A DNA stretch of 64,000 bases, taken from assembly GCA_038049695.1 (NCBI GenBank), contig CP142451.1, positions 68,898,001 to 68,962,000 of the forward strand, read 5' to 3'. Both the position numbers and the translations under genes were made by a program. This document shows positions 1 through 11,500 of the stretch, one piece after another; position 1 is the first letter of the stretch, and each line of letters starts with the position of its first letter. This DNA comes from Cinnamomum chago (lineage: Eukaryota > Streptophyta > Magnoliopsida > Laurales > Lauraceae). The notes under the pieces were generated by a model, which had not been told where the DNA came from, searched no databases, and saw only the letters and a list, made by a program, of their open reading frames with translations.

Positions 1-449
1 ACAACCGAGACCGAAATAGAGATGTTGCCGAAGTGAGACAGCTGGTTCTTACCGATATCAGCAAAAATGGATGCCGAAACCGAAGTGGTGCAGGAACGAG
101 CTCGTCGGTCGATCCGTGTCCGTAGCCGAGACCCCGGTTGGCGCTCTTGCCGAAATCAAGCTAAGCTTCTGTATTACAGGACGGTTCCCACACAATCATC
201 TTCTTCATCTTTTCCATGAGTTAATCAGATATTTTTTCACATGTTGTCTCATTCACTTATATTGAGTCCACTGAGCGATGGCTCTTCCACTTAATTTCAT
301 GGCCACTAATCTCACCTTCTTTGATTGTGAACTTTTCCTTACACTAAAAATTGTTTCACCTTTTTCCAACCATTCTAAAAATTGTTCACCACTCATACCA
401 CCATTAAAATATGGAATCTCAATTTAAGGAATTAAGATCTTCATCCCTG
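1..449. other. unassigned flank
   Basis: No coding feature is recognised. The first 180 bases are GC-richer and repeat 'ccgagaccg/gccgaa' words, reminiscent in style of the Tat-like LTR at 30752-31431, but I cannot align the two. The remainder is AT-rich and featureless. Confidence 0.3.
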
Positions 450-725
450 TTATACCTCTTTCCTATTTTTGTTGAGACCATCTATTAGACAATTGTAGAA
501 TGGATTATGAAAGTTTTTACCAGATTTTTGATCCTTCACTAGAATGGGATAATTGGGTTCTACTTGTTTTAATCGTCGAGTCAAAGCTACAGCTTGTTTA
601 GGCATGTTCTGGATTTCAAGGTCTCGAGGGTCTGGTTGGTTTTCTTTCTTCTCTATATTGCATGGCGTAACCCAGATCCTTGATCGGAAAATAGACTGAT
701 CTCCCAAGGGAATGATCGAATCCAA
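450..725 (-). pseudogene. possible 91-codon frame next to the chromovirus LTR
   Basis: An open frame of 91 codons lies just beyond the probable LTR of a chromovirus fragment. It has basic and proline-rich stretches but no motif I recognise. It may be a relic of an internal region or chance. I would not treat it as a gene. Confidence 0.15.
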
Positions 726-1395
726 AGATGGGTACCAGCACTAGGTCACACTCAAAATCACAATACACACAATAATTGAAGAAAATTCAAATAAATCTTC
801 GATTAATTAAAAATAGCATAAGCTACAACAATGGGGACTCACCTATATATAGAGGAGTAGGATTGTTTCTTAGCAAACAAAGCTTTCTAAATAAAATAGG
901 AAACTATCTATTCCTAATCAAACAAGAAGATTGAATTTAGAAATATTCTTCTAATCAAACTAGGAATGAAAAAAAAAAGGATGCTAGAGTAATCTCCCGG
1001 TGGATTGTTTCTTACCAAGCAAGGCTTTCTAAATAAAGTAGAAAACTATCTAAGCCTAATCAAACAAGAAGATTGAATTTAGAAATATTCTTCTAATCAA
1101 ACTAGGAATGAAAAAAAAAAAGGATGCTAGAGTAATCTCCCGGTGGATTGTTTCTTACCAACCAAGGCTTTCTAAATAAAGTAGAAAACTATCTAATCCT
1201 AATCAAACAAGAAGATTGAATTTAGAAATATTCTTCTAATCAAACTAGGAATGAAAATAGAAACGATGCTTAGAGTAATCTCCCGAATAGATTGGGCCTG
1301 TGGGCTGAACCCAATGGATCGGGTCAAGCAATGGTCAATGGTATGGCCCAGATTACTTCTTGTGCCTAATCTCGGTCAGTATTGCATCAACTCTC
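726..1395 (-). mobile_element. probable 3' LTR of a degraded chromovirus
   Basis: On the minus strand this directly follows the chromodomain coding end. It contains three tandem repeats followed by a TATA-like tract (tatatata, 845-852), the order expected for a U3 promoter. Exact LTR ends are not certain because no second copy is in the window. Confidence 0.45.
860..1285 (-). repeat. three tandem ~142-bp repeats in the putative U3
   Basis: Units begin at about 860, 1002 and 1145, each starting with 'ggattgtttctta' and containing an A-rich tract followed by 'ggatgctagagtaatctccc'. The three are nearly identical except for indels in the A tract. They sit immediately upstream, on the minus strand, of the TATA-like sequence at 845-852, so they may be U3 enhancer repeats. 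Confidence 0.7.
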
Positions 1396-1970
1396 CCCGG
1401 CTTGGAAGAACCTAACTCCGGCGAGTTAATAGCTTGATAATATTCATAGAGATCCGGATTAAGGTGCTGGAAGTCGGTAACAGTAATCCATGTAACATCA
1501 GAGATTGAACGGTTTTGCCAACGGACAAGGAACTTCTGGAATCCTCCTTGACGAGTAAAAACAAGCAGATCATTGAGAACATCAATGATTTTATTTGCAG
1601 GTGGAGCAGCTGGTCAGGCAATGACTTGTTCTTTAGATTCTTCATCATTGTCATGCCCATGGTAGAGTGTGAGGCCTGCAACATTCAATGTTGGACTGAT
1701 GCCAAGATCTGATGGTAACTCCAATGTATAGGCATTTAAGCTAAGCTTCTTCAAGAATTTGAATGGACCCACATTATGTGGATGTAACTTATTATCTCCT
1801 GGTGGTAACCGTTCCGGACGAATACGCATTACAACCATATCTCCTTTAGAAAACTCGAGGAAACGACGATGCTTGTCGTCATTAATCTTGTAATTGTCAT
1901 TACTAACAATCAATGATGAAAATAGCGGTAGCGGCGGGTGGTGAGTCTCTTCGGCGTCGTTGATAACCAC
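1396..1970 (-). pseudogene. chromovirus integrase C-terminus plus chromodomain, fragment
   Basis: The minus-strand frame 1970-1614 shows the GPY/F-type end of a Ty3/gypsy integrase: a 'KGDMVVMRIRPERLPPG' block, then 'GPFKFLKKLSLNAYTLELP' and 'FNVAGL'-like text ('LNVAGLTLYHG'). After a frameshift near 1614-1650 the reading continues as a chromodomain, with 'FLVRWQNRS', 'DVTWI' and 'LNPDLYEYY' between about 1600 and 1400. This is the C-terminal targeting module of a chromovirus (Reina/Galadriel-like by eye). Everything upstream (gag, protease, RT, integrase core) is missing: at about 1980 the sequence changes to the hAT relic. The frameshift and truncation make it non-functional. Confidence 0.75.
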
Positions 1971-1979
1971 GGCTTAGAT

Positions 1980-4575
1980 CAAATCTTCCAGATGGAGGTA
2001 ATTCTTGTACTTCCTCTACAGGAATGACATCATCTTCATCATGTTGATAGTATTCACTAGTACCACTTGTCACACTGTCTCCTCCTCCATCTCATCCACC
2101 ATGGCTACTCGAATAGATGGTAGTGGAACTAGCTTTCTCAGAAGATCCAATATGAGCAGGCTCTTTCCCACTCCTCCTAGATCCTACTGGTACCTTCTCC
2201 CTGAGGAGGCTGACACTCTGCATGTGCCTCACTCATATCCTCATCTATAAACTCTTGAATTGTTTCCTGAAACCCCGTATCTAAATCTAGCAGTGGATCC
2301 TCTATCTCGGCTAGCCATGGGAGTAAGGGATCGTCCTCTCTGAATATGTGATCCAAATTAATAGGACAATAAGCAGGATCATCCCTTGCCCTTCTCTCCC
2401 TAGTTCTGTTTCTCAACTTCAGATTGTAACGACAGTATACAAGCTTGTTGAGTTTTTGCATCGTAAGCTGATTTCTGGCCTTCGTGTGGATAAAAAAGAA
2501 AGTGCTCCAATTTCTCTCACAGTTGGAAGATGATGTAGTTTGACTACGGATGCGAACAACCGCTCTCCTTAGATGTGGAGCACTCTCTCCAAAATTCATC
2601 CACCAATCAACTGAAATGCAAAAAAAATAAAAATAAAATTAGATATTCGTAATCCTCAAGTCCTTCTACTCAATTAAGATAAATGGATCAAGATTCAAGA
2701 TTATTGGGTGGGGTCTTTTGTTCACAGTCATACCAGGTGGCATCCTCCCAATTGATCGTATCACAAGAGGGTCAGCAAAGGTTCCTCTCCTTTGTGTATA
2801 CATAGATATCTACAATGTGAAAATTAGAAATAAGTCAGTAAACCCTTACAACATGTTTAGCAATTGGCACTTGGTAGCATAATTAAATTCTCTTATGTAA
2901 CCACCTACTCACCTCTTGTATGCCATCAATTTGATCATTTGGATTTAACAATCTCTTCAATACCTCCCGTAATCCTACCCGCAAGTCCGTATCTATTGCT
3001 TCGGTGTGTAGTTCGACATTGTGGTAAAAGAATTCGGGATTAAAAAAATAACCTACATTATAAATATGTAGAATGTACTGTGAGCAAACAAGATAATAAA
3101 TTCATTAGTTAGGAAAACAAAAGACTATCAAATTCAAAGATATATATTAATTACCTGCAGCATGCAATGGATGGTGCAACTGATCATTCCAATGGGCATC
3201 AATAATGTTTATATATTTACCATGATATCTAACATTTTCCATAATGGCTTGCTTTGCCCGATCCATTGCTTCATATATAAAGCCCATTGTCGGCTTGTCA
3301 TCACCATCTACAAGCCGCAACACTTTAACTAAAGGCTCAGAAACCTTTAATACCTTCCTCACTTTCTTCCAAAATTTATTGTCCCTCACCAGGTTAGGGA
3401 CTTCAAACTCCAGACCACTAGTTACATTGCCCCATTTTGAACGAAGTCATTCTTCTAATGAAAGTATCTAAATGAGCTCTGTTCTAAACCTTACAAGGCT
3501 TTCTATAGCCAGAAAATGGGTTGCAAACCTACTTAATCCTGGACGCAATAAGGTATGGTTATTTGTGTATCTTTTCATCAAGCTTAACACCCATGAATGA
3601 TCATATATAAATCTTGTAATTCCTCTACATGCCTTGATCAATGAAGCCGCTTTTGTCTTCCTTCCAATCTCTTCCAAGATGAGAACTATTTAGTGTGATG
3701 CACATGGGGTCCAGAATAAATGGGTCCTCTTCTCCATTAACTTCAAACCCGCTGCCTTGAAATTGGCGCCATTATCTGTAACAATCTGTACAATATGCTC
3801 CTCTCCCACACTCTCTACAACTTTATCCATAAGAGTGTATATATATGTGGTTGTCCGTCTATGATTAGTTGCATCAATGGACTTCACAAAGACGTTCCCA
3901 GCGACTGAATACACCAAAAAAGTTTATTAATTGTGTTTGGGTGCCGTTGGTCCACCCGTCAAACATGATGGTAACACCATTCTGTTGCCACATGGGCCTA
4001 AACTTTTCCACCCAAACCTTTATTTATGTATATTCTTCTTCAAGATATTTAATGCCCACATCATATACGAAGGGCGCCTGTATACTCCGCCCCAGCTTCG
4101 GCGGTAACATCAAGAGTAGTCTGGAAATATGGAGAATCTTCTGTTGTAGGTGGTATGTTCTTTTGAATTAGTCATTTTGCTGTAACTTTGGCTAATCTAT
4201 CTCTTGCAGCCTTCATAACCCCTTTCACAACACTAGATATTTTTGGTTATTTTCTGTGCTAGATGATCAACAGGGGGAGGAACTGCTTTTCTAGTAGAGA
4301 TAATTTCTACATCAATATCCCGATCCCGGGTGATAAATGCCCTACGCATGGACCCCGTAATGCCCTTACCCCTGCTTGGCACAATAAAAGATGAGCCCCG
4401 TGCATCATAATATTTGCTTCCAGCAAATGCACGACATTCATGTTTTTCTTGTTGAATCATGATGGACTTTTGGTGTCCAACCTCCATCTGTGCATCTTCC
4501 TTCTCATCAAAGTATTCATCCCCAAATACATCATAACGGGCAGCATCAACATCTTGCCGCCTCTTTTCTTTTATC
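1980..4575 (-). pseudogene. hAT-superfamily transposase relic (DUF659 + hAT C-terminal)
   Basis: Reading leftwards from 4575 there is a charged leader (4575-4233). A DUF659-type catalytic region follows in broken pieces (about 3990-3690, with 'QIVTDNGANFKAAG' and 'TPCASH'; 3677-3468; 3430-3147). A short exon-like piece comes next (about 3040-2930, 'REVLKRLLNPND'), then the C-terminal hAT dimerisation domain (2599-2400, 'SQTTSSSNCERNWS', 'IHTKARNQL'). The tail 2400-2000 is acidic. DUF659/hAT proteins are cut-and-paste transposases that dimerise through the C-terminal domain. Several frameshifts and in-frame stops interrupt the frame, and the intervals 3146-3040 and 2930-2780 look like introns. 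No N-terminal BED finger is present: the gene is cut at 4575 by the solo LTR. No terminal inverted repeats were found. Confidence 0.75.
4571..4575. repeat. possible left TSD 'ttatc' of the solo LTR
   Basis: The five bases before the LTR start at 4576 are ttatc. The two bases after its end at 15832 are 'tt', then another element begins. This fits a TSD interrupted after two bases, but cannot be confirmed in the window. Confidence 0.35.
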
Positions 4576-5784
4576 TGTTAGACCCCGACCCAGACCAAGT
4601 CGATTAGTGTGCGATTAGTATGTGTTTAGTCCTAAGTGAGTTTAGTTGTCGTTGGGCTAGAAGTAATTAGCTTTAGTCTTGGACATAGCTTTGGGAATTT
4701 TGAGAACGTTTAGTATTAGTCTGACACACTCAGAAATGCCTGAGTGCCCGTGTAAGCTTGGGAAGATCGTATCGGTTTCCGTGTGATTGTGATCTTGATT
4801 TCATTTGAATGATTTTTCTATGTGTTACAACTTTCGTCTTAAGCTCATTCATGTTTGAAGCCCAAAAACCCATGTTTTGGCCCAAAAAGGGTAAAATTGT
4901 CTTTTATGCACAAACCTGGACACAATTTTCAAGATCCTAAAACCATGTCAAAAATATACTTTTTGGAAACTAGATATTTCGATGATCGTTTTATCCTTCT
5001 TCGTCGAAGTCATCCGAGGCCCACAATATCATATTTTGGCCATTTCAAGGTTTAAGCTAATTGGGGCCCATTAGCATCACTTAAGCCCCATCTCCCTCTC
5101 TTTTCATTCACTTTACCAAATCTCTGCAATTTCTTGACCTAGGGCTGAAATCCCTCTTGTTCCCTTCCATCTTCCTCACCTTGCATGATCTAGCTAGAGG
5201 ACTCCAAAGAAAATTCTAAGGACATCATCTTCTTCATCTCCTTGCAAGCTTTCTATTGGTATAAGTTTCTTGGAACTTCTTGTGGGAGAAGCTCTTCATT
5301 TCCTTCCTTCCCTCTTGTTTGACCATTTCTAGGTAAGAGCTCTAACCCATATTTTTCATAGAGTTATTTTGGTTCCTTAAGATCTTGTTTTTCATTTGAA
5401 AACCCTTTTTGTGAAAATGGGTTTCTTGTTTTCAAGATTAAGTGAGTTTTGAATGGTTTTCTCTTGGGTTCTTGTAGTGTTGGAATAGCTTGGGTGAAGT
5501 GCTTGAAAGGAGTATTTAGCATTGGTCAAGGCAAGTAATCTTTCTAGGAAATAATGCATGTGTATTTTGATTTCATTGTATTTTAGAAATTGTGCATTAA
5601 ATTTGTTTACAAGCTTCATGGTTATGTTTTATTTGATTTGGATGTGTGAAATGGTGATAAATGAACCCTTGGTGAGCATGAAGGCTCAAGGGATTGTATG
5701 TGATTGATGGATGAGAAGAAGGAGAAAAATGTAGTGAAGGTTGTACAAGAGAAAGGCAGTTTCTGCACTTTGCAAGCTCAGGCA

Positions 5785-6025
5785 GAAGCCGGTCCGCTCA
5801 AGCGACCCTTGGGTCCGCTCGAGCGACCAAGCCTCTGTTTGGTCCGAGCGCAGACAGAGAGTTGTCCGCTCGAGCGACCCCATTGTTCGCTCGAGCGAAC
5901 TGCCCTCTGTATAATCTGGAGCAAGACAGAGAGTTGTCAGTTCGAGCACACCTTATATCCGCTCGAGCGAACTGTCTCCCTCGAGCGAAGTGTCATCACC
6001 TTATAAAGTTCGCTCGAGCGAACCT
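5785..6025 (+). repeat. CGCTCGAGCG palindrome array in the solo LTR
   Basis: At least five full or near copies of 'cGCTCGAGCg' occur here. Two are perfect 16-bp palindromes GTTCGCTCGAGCGAAC at 5885-5900 and 6008-6023. They lie in a loose ~75-bp duplication containing 'cctctgt...agacagagagttgt'. A TATA-like 'ttataaa' is at 6001. The array is about 1.2 kb from the LTR 5' end, the same offset as the different palindrome arrays in the two related LTRs. Confidence 0.85.
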
Positions 6026-6926
6026 GCCAGATTCAGGAAGAAGAATTATTTCATTTCTGTATGTTCTCGAAGGTTAAAAACTAGACTATGTTAAGGGTTT
6101 TGACTTGACATTGTGTAAATGGAACTTCGAAATGCAACCCAACTTCGGGGACACCAATTCTTGTATATTCCGACATTTGGGGTCCCAATTACACAAAGGT
6201 TAATTAGCAGCCTTAACACATGCTTGCCAGATTTCGTGTTCGAATTCCATTTTTGGTACGATAAGTACCATCGTGTACTAGTTTTGGATTTCAAGTATAA
6301 GCTTGTTTTGAAGAATTGATTCAAGAAAAAGGGGATCACTTCCTAAGCGTGTTATGCATATTAATTATGCCTTGCTAGTCGTGTTCATCGTGTTGTGATA
6401 AGTGATTTCCCCCTTTTTATCTCGACAAGTTTTGATAGTATTTCGTGTGTTTTGTGCATTCATGAATTTAGTAAACACCACTGAGCTTGGACTGCCCTTT
6501 CAGTTTGATCCACTGTCTGGGGGTCCTTAAACATGTGGACTGTCTGCAGACTGGTCGTGTATTTATTACACATCGTGCGTGTCCGGTTCCGCGGCCGGAA
6601 TTCCCGTCTTTGTGGGAAATCGTGTCGTGATTATATTATGTATATCGTGCTTGTCGTGCGTGCTTGCTCTTTTCATTATGTAAATGATAGAGAAAGGATG
6701 TGCTCTTGTGGATGATGACTATTCATGATATATTATGTACTCATGCTAGTTTGTTTTAGTATCTCGGCTTGATTAAATACTTCTGCAAATGTATCTCAGT
6801 CATTATAGTATTTCAAATCAAAGATTTGCTTTTATGTTTTCTTAAACGTTATTGGTTCATTCATGCACCTAAATTGATTACCTGCCAAACCGTTGTGTTT
6901 GACCCTTGTTTGTTGGTGCCCAGGTG

Positions 6927-6931
6927 CAGGA
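6927..6931. repeat. left target-site duplication of the copia element (cagga)
   Basis: The five bases before the copia 5' LTR are cagga and the five after its 3' LTR (15361-15365) are tagga, one mismatch. The uninterrupted site 'caggtgcaggagacg' is seen in the sister LTR on the minus strand near 46000, confirming the insertion point. Confidence 0.8.
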
Positions 6932-7318
6932 TGTTAGAGTTTTTGTTTTGTTGCAATTTGATAGGATGCATTCACTTTCATAAGCTTGTCCTCTCATTCA
7001 TTCATGGTTTTATTAATAGGATCATCATGCATATTTCTTCTTCTTGAATCTTTGTTTTTATCATTTGATATGCATGGTTTTCATTTCAGATTTATCTCTT
7101 AGATCATGGAGTTTTTGATTTCAAAATCCATCCAAGCTTTCCAATGTTTCTATCTTTAAAATCATTATTTTGATTTGGAGGTTTCATGGTTTTAAAATCT
7201 CAGTTTTCATCTTCTTTCAGTCATGATTTAATGCTTGGATATGTGTCTCAAAGTCCCCCTTGAAGGTGCCCTCAAAAATTCAAGTTTCTAAAATCTGGGC
7301 TGTTTTTGCCAGTGTCGC

Positions 7319-7493
7319 CGGTCGACCGAGACCAGCTTCCCGGTCGACCGGGAACACTGTCGGGCGAGTCAGCAGTTTTTGAACTGTATCTTGCCAACGG
7401 TCAGAAATATGACCGTTGTGCTTTCTCGGTCGACCGAGACCCCTTTGCCGGTCGACCGAGGACTAGCCGTTGGCAACTTTTTCTTTATAAAAA
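7319..7493 (+). promoter_or_regulatory. LTR core promoter: four palindromes, MSA-like sites, TATA
   Basis: Four copies of CGGTCGACCG lie at 7319-7328, 7341-7350 (inside an 18-bp perfect palindrome, 7337-7354), 7427-7436 and 7449-7458. Between them is an inverted repeat CAACGGTCA (7395-7403) / TGACCGTTG (7410-7418), then TAGCCGTTGGC (7464-7474) and TATAAAAA (7486-7493). AACGG is the core of the mitosis-specific activator (MSA) element bound by MYB3R factors; regulation by them is inferred. The 3' LTR carries the same block with one change in the second arm. Confidence 0.6.
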
Positions 7494-8139
7494 GTGACTT
7501 TTTGGTTGAAGAAAGTTGCTGATCTTGGAGGGATTTTTGAGGCCAATTGTTTGCAACTTCTCAAGAGCATTTCTAAGGGGATTATGAAGCCATTCCATTA
7601 AACCAACCTTTGATCTTCAAATGGGTGTGCTTTCTTTAATCCTAGTCTTTTTGAAATCATGTTTTGTTTCAAATCTTTGATCTCTTTCTAAACATGATTA
7701 ACAAGTTGCTTTTCTTTTAGAATGTTGTCTTTCATAACATGCCTAATATCTTAGATATCTCATATGCTATGAATACAACATGTTGTCAATGTTTCACATG
7801 AAGTTGGTTTCTTGTTTCAATATAAACATGTTAGACTTAAATTTGTTTTCTTTGAAATCAAGTTAGTTTACCTTGTTAAATTCATGTGTTAGACAAATCA
7901 CTCTTTCTCAAACTTGTGTTTATCATCTTTGAATCATTTAAGATTGTATCTTTTCAAAAAGAGAAAGAGTAACTTCTAGAAAATGCATTTTACATAAACC
8001 TTGTCATTCACATGCATTTTTCTAGAACTTGACATTTTCACTTTCTATTGAGCCTATTTAGAGGCACTCTTTTGCAATCATATAGTTCTCTTAATCCATG
8101 CATTCTTAGGCATATTTCTTAAGAGAAAAATTCCTTGTT

Positions 8140-8212
8140 GTAAAGGTTCATGCTTAGCCCTGAAAAGCATATGTTGTAAAGGTTTATGCTTAGCCTTGAA
8201 AAGCATAGTGTT
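8140..8212 (+). repeat. two AGCCT-loop hairpin units in R-U5
   Basis: Two consecutive units of about 34 bp read 'atgctt-agccctgaa-aagcat' and 'atgctt-agccttgaa-aagcat', each preceded by 'ttgtaaaggtt'. Equivalent arrays with other stems are in the LTRs of elements 2 and 4. Confidence 0.75.
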
Positions 8213-8497
8213 GATTGTAAGGTTTGAGGTGATCCTAAACCTTAATTGAAGTTAGTGAATACCGGTAGGTGTACCGGGAGTGGATGTAGGCAATTTGGCC
8301 GAACCACTATATGTGCTTGTGTTATGGTGATTGTCTTTATGCTTTCTTTTTATGGATTATGCTCTCTTGGTTGATTTCATTATTCGTCTTCAAAGCATAA
8401 GAGACTTAAAAGCTAAAAGAATTAAAATTGGTCTAGGACTTTGAGCTCACCCTATTCACCCCCCCCCCCCTCTAGGATTCGATCTTGGACTTTCAAT

Positions 8498-8509
8498 TGG
8501 TATCAGAGC
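8498..8509 (+). promoter_or_regulatory. primer-binding site (tRNA-iMet type)
   Basis: TGGTATCAGAGC starts two bases after the LTR end and is complementary to the 3' end of plant initiator tRNA-Met, the usual primer for copia minus-strand synthesis. Confidence 0.95.
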
Positions 8510-8582
8510 CTAGGTGCTCTTGCTTAGGTCTAACCACCTAGAGTTAGAATCCTTAGAGTGAGTTTTTGCTTTTTTAGTCACC

Positions 8583-11500
8583 ATGCAATCCCAATTAGGA
8601 GAAGGTCATGCTACTAATAGACCACCTTTGTTTAATGGATCGCATTACCGGTATTGGAAGATTAGGATGCAAGTCTTCCTAGAATCTCAAAGTCTAGATG
8701 TTTGGAGTATCATTGAAGAAGGGTATCATGAACCCATTCTCACGGAAAAAGATTCGGAAGGACATGTCATAGCTATCAAGGATAAGCCTAAGAAAGATTG
8801 GACTCAAGGAGAGAAAGAAAGGGCAATTCTAAATGCTAAAGCTAAAAATTCCTTATTTTGTGCCTTGTCCCAAGAAGAGTTCAATAGGGTAGTAAATTAT
8901 ACTACTGCTAAGGAAGTGTGGGATACCTTAGAGACCACTCATGAAGGGACCAATCAAGTCAAAGTAGCTAAAATCCAAATGTTGTCAACTAAGTATGAAG
9001 AACTCAAAATGCAAGAGGAAGAAACCTTTGACGAGTTCTATACTAAATTCATGGAGATTGTTAATTCCCTCATAGGTCTAGGAGAGAAGATGGATGAGTC
9101 CAAAGCTGTTAGAAAAATATTAAGATCTCTCCCCAAAAGGTTCAAACCTAAGATAGTAGCTATAACTGAAAGCAAAGATGTTGACAAGATCAAAATAGAA
9201 GAACTTAGAGGAAATCTTCTCACTTATGAATTAGATTTTGAAGTCCCTAGCAAGAAGAAAGGTGTAGCTCTTAGCTCCCAACATAAGGAAAATGACAATG
9301 AAAGTGAGAGTGATGATGAAAACACTATTTTGCTTGCTAAGAAGTTCAAGAATTTCCTTAAGAACAAAAAGAACTATAAATATTCTGAAGATTCTAAAAA
9401 TGAAAAATTTCAAAGAAACTCAAGGGGATCTTTTACCAAAAGGGATGTGCAATGTTACAACTGTAAAGGCTTTGGTCACATCGCTCAAAATTGTCCCTCC
9501 CCTAAAGAATCTGAAAAGAAAGATAAGAAAGGAAAGAAAGTCTTGAACATAACTTGGGATGATGATGAAGATGAAAGTAGTGACAATAATGAACCTCAAA
9601 ATGATGAAGATAATGATAATTCCACTTCTTGGCTTCTCTTCACTCCCATTGAAGAAAACAATGATCATAATGTGTTAATAGAAGAAGAAAATGAAGAAAA
9701 TAGTGACAATGATATTCATCAAGCCTATGAGGAACTATATGAACTATGTGAAGTCATAACCAAGAAAAATAAAAGTTTAAAAAGTGAATCTAAAAGGCTT
9801 GTGAATAATCTAAATGCTTTAAAAGATCAATTAATCTTGAAAGACAATGAGATAAAAAATGTTCAATCTGAGTTGACTACCTCTAATGACAATCTGGCTA
9901 AAGCTGATAAAGAAATTCATAAATTACAATGTCTGCTAGAATCTAGTCAACAAGAATCAGAATCTCTTCAAATGAAACTTGAAAAGGGAAAACATGTTGT
10001 TGAAAAATTTACCTTAGGCAATGACAAATTCTATCAAATGTTAGGCTTGAATAAAGTCTTTGGTAACAAGAATGGTATAGGTTTTGAATGCTCCTCTAGT
10101 AGCAAGAAGAATAGCTTTCATCATAATACTAGGACTCATCTCAAACCTCTAGGTAAAATCTTCTTTTCCTCTAGATGGACTTGTCATTTTTGCAATCAAA
10201 TAGGTCATCTAGTTCCTAACTGTCCTTTTAAGTTTAGGATGTCTCAAAATATTAGTTCTAGAGCTCATTTCAAGTTTGTTCCCAAGACTTCTACCTCTAC
10301 CTTCATTAAGGCTACTTGGATTGAAAAAGAGAAAAGTGTCAAGAATTTTTTTGCTCAAACAGCTCTTAAAGTTAAAGAAAACTCTAGATGGTTTTTGGAC
10401 AGTGGTTGCTCCAAGCATATGACTGGAGTCCGTTCTAGATTTATCACTCTTGAGGACTATGATGGAGGTAATGTGTCTTTTGGAGATAATCGGAAAGCTC
10501 AGATTATAGGAAAAGGCTGTGTTGGAGGAGATCAAATGCCTACATTAAAAGATGTTTTCCTTGTGGATGGTTTAAAGCATAATCTCTTGAGCATAAGTCA
10601 GTTGTGTGACAAAGGAAACAAAGTTGTTTTTGATAGCAAATCTTGCAAAGTTCTGGATGAGAAATCTCACAAAGTACTACTCACTGGATTACGTACTAAA
10701 GATAACATCTACACCATAGAAGAATGTTGTGAGAATGAATCCATGTGTTTAATGTCTAAAGCTCAAGAAAATCATTTGTGGCATCAAAGAATGGGACATA
10801 TAAATTACAAACTGATGAGGATCTTATCAAAGAAAGAAATTGTTAGAGGAATACCCAAATTAGATGATTACAAATCTGAATTGTGCAAGGCTTGTCAAAT
10901 GGGTAAACAGATCAAGAAAAGTTTTAAAGGTATAAAAGATATATCCTCTGCTCGTCCCCTTGAACTCATTCATATGGACCTCATTGGACCTGCACCTGTT
11001 CAGAGTATTGGTGGGAGAAAGTATATCCTAGTGATGGTTGATGATTATTCGAGATTTGGATGGGTAGCCTTTCTTCATGCAAAATCAGATGCAGTAGATA
11101 ATATCATAAGGATTTGCAAGAAAATTCAAGTTGAGAAGGACTGCAAAATTAAGAAGATAAGAAGTGATCATGGAGGCGAATTTGAAAATGAAAGACTTGC
11201 AGACTTCTGTGAAAGCCATGGGATCAGTCATCAATTCTCTGCTCCAAAAACTCCCCAGCAAAATGGAGTAGCTGAAAGAAGAAACAGAGTTATTCAAGAA
11301 ATGGCCAGAACCCTTCTTAATGAGAAAAATCTCCCGCGCAACTTATGGGCAGAAGCTATCAATACGGCATGCTACCTTATTAACCGTGTTTATTTGACAA
11401 AGAACACTAACAAAACCCCTTATGAGCTGTATTTTGGAAGAAAACCAAATCTGGGTTATCTTAAAGTGTTTGGTAGCAAGTGCTATATTTTAAGAGATAG

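Larger units (their letters stand above)
4576..6931 (+). mobile_element. Tekay/Del-like solo LTR, left part
   Basis: It begins TGTTAGACCCCGACCCAGAC and matches, in reverse orientation, the 3' LTR of the Tekay-like element at 45514-48506 over most of its length, including the 'tttgaagcccaaaaacccat' stretch near 4855. It continues at 15366-15832 after the inserted copia element and ends GGGGTCGCGACA. No primer-binding site follows, so it is read as a solo LTR. Its palindrome-array segment (about 5775-6025) does not match the sister LTR. Confidence 0.85.
6932..8495 (+). mobile_element. 5' LTR of the copia element
   Basis: TG...CA ends. In order it has an AT-rich U3, a palindrome/MSA-like promoter block with TATA (7319-7493), two AGCCT-loop hairpins (about 8140-8210), the conserved 'tagtggatgtaggca...ccactata' hairpin (about 8278-8313), a run of 12 C (8459-8470) and the end 'ggactttca'. 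Confidence 0.9.

Noticed and set aside
5467-5478. TTCTTGTAGTG as the missing CACTA terminus
   Set aside because: It lies within conserved Tekay-like LTR sequence, with no subterminal repeats; chance match. A similar match near 56170 lies inside the element 4 hairpin array.
7306-7497. 63-codon frame in the copia LTRs
   Set aside because: It reads through the promoter palindromes upstream of the TATA box, so it would not be transcribed from this LTR.
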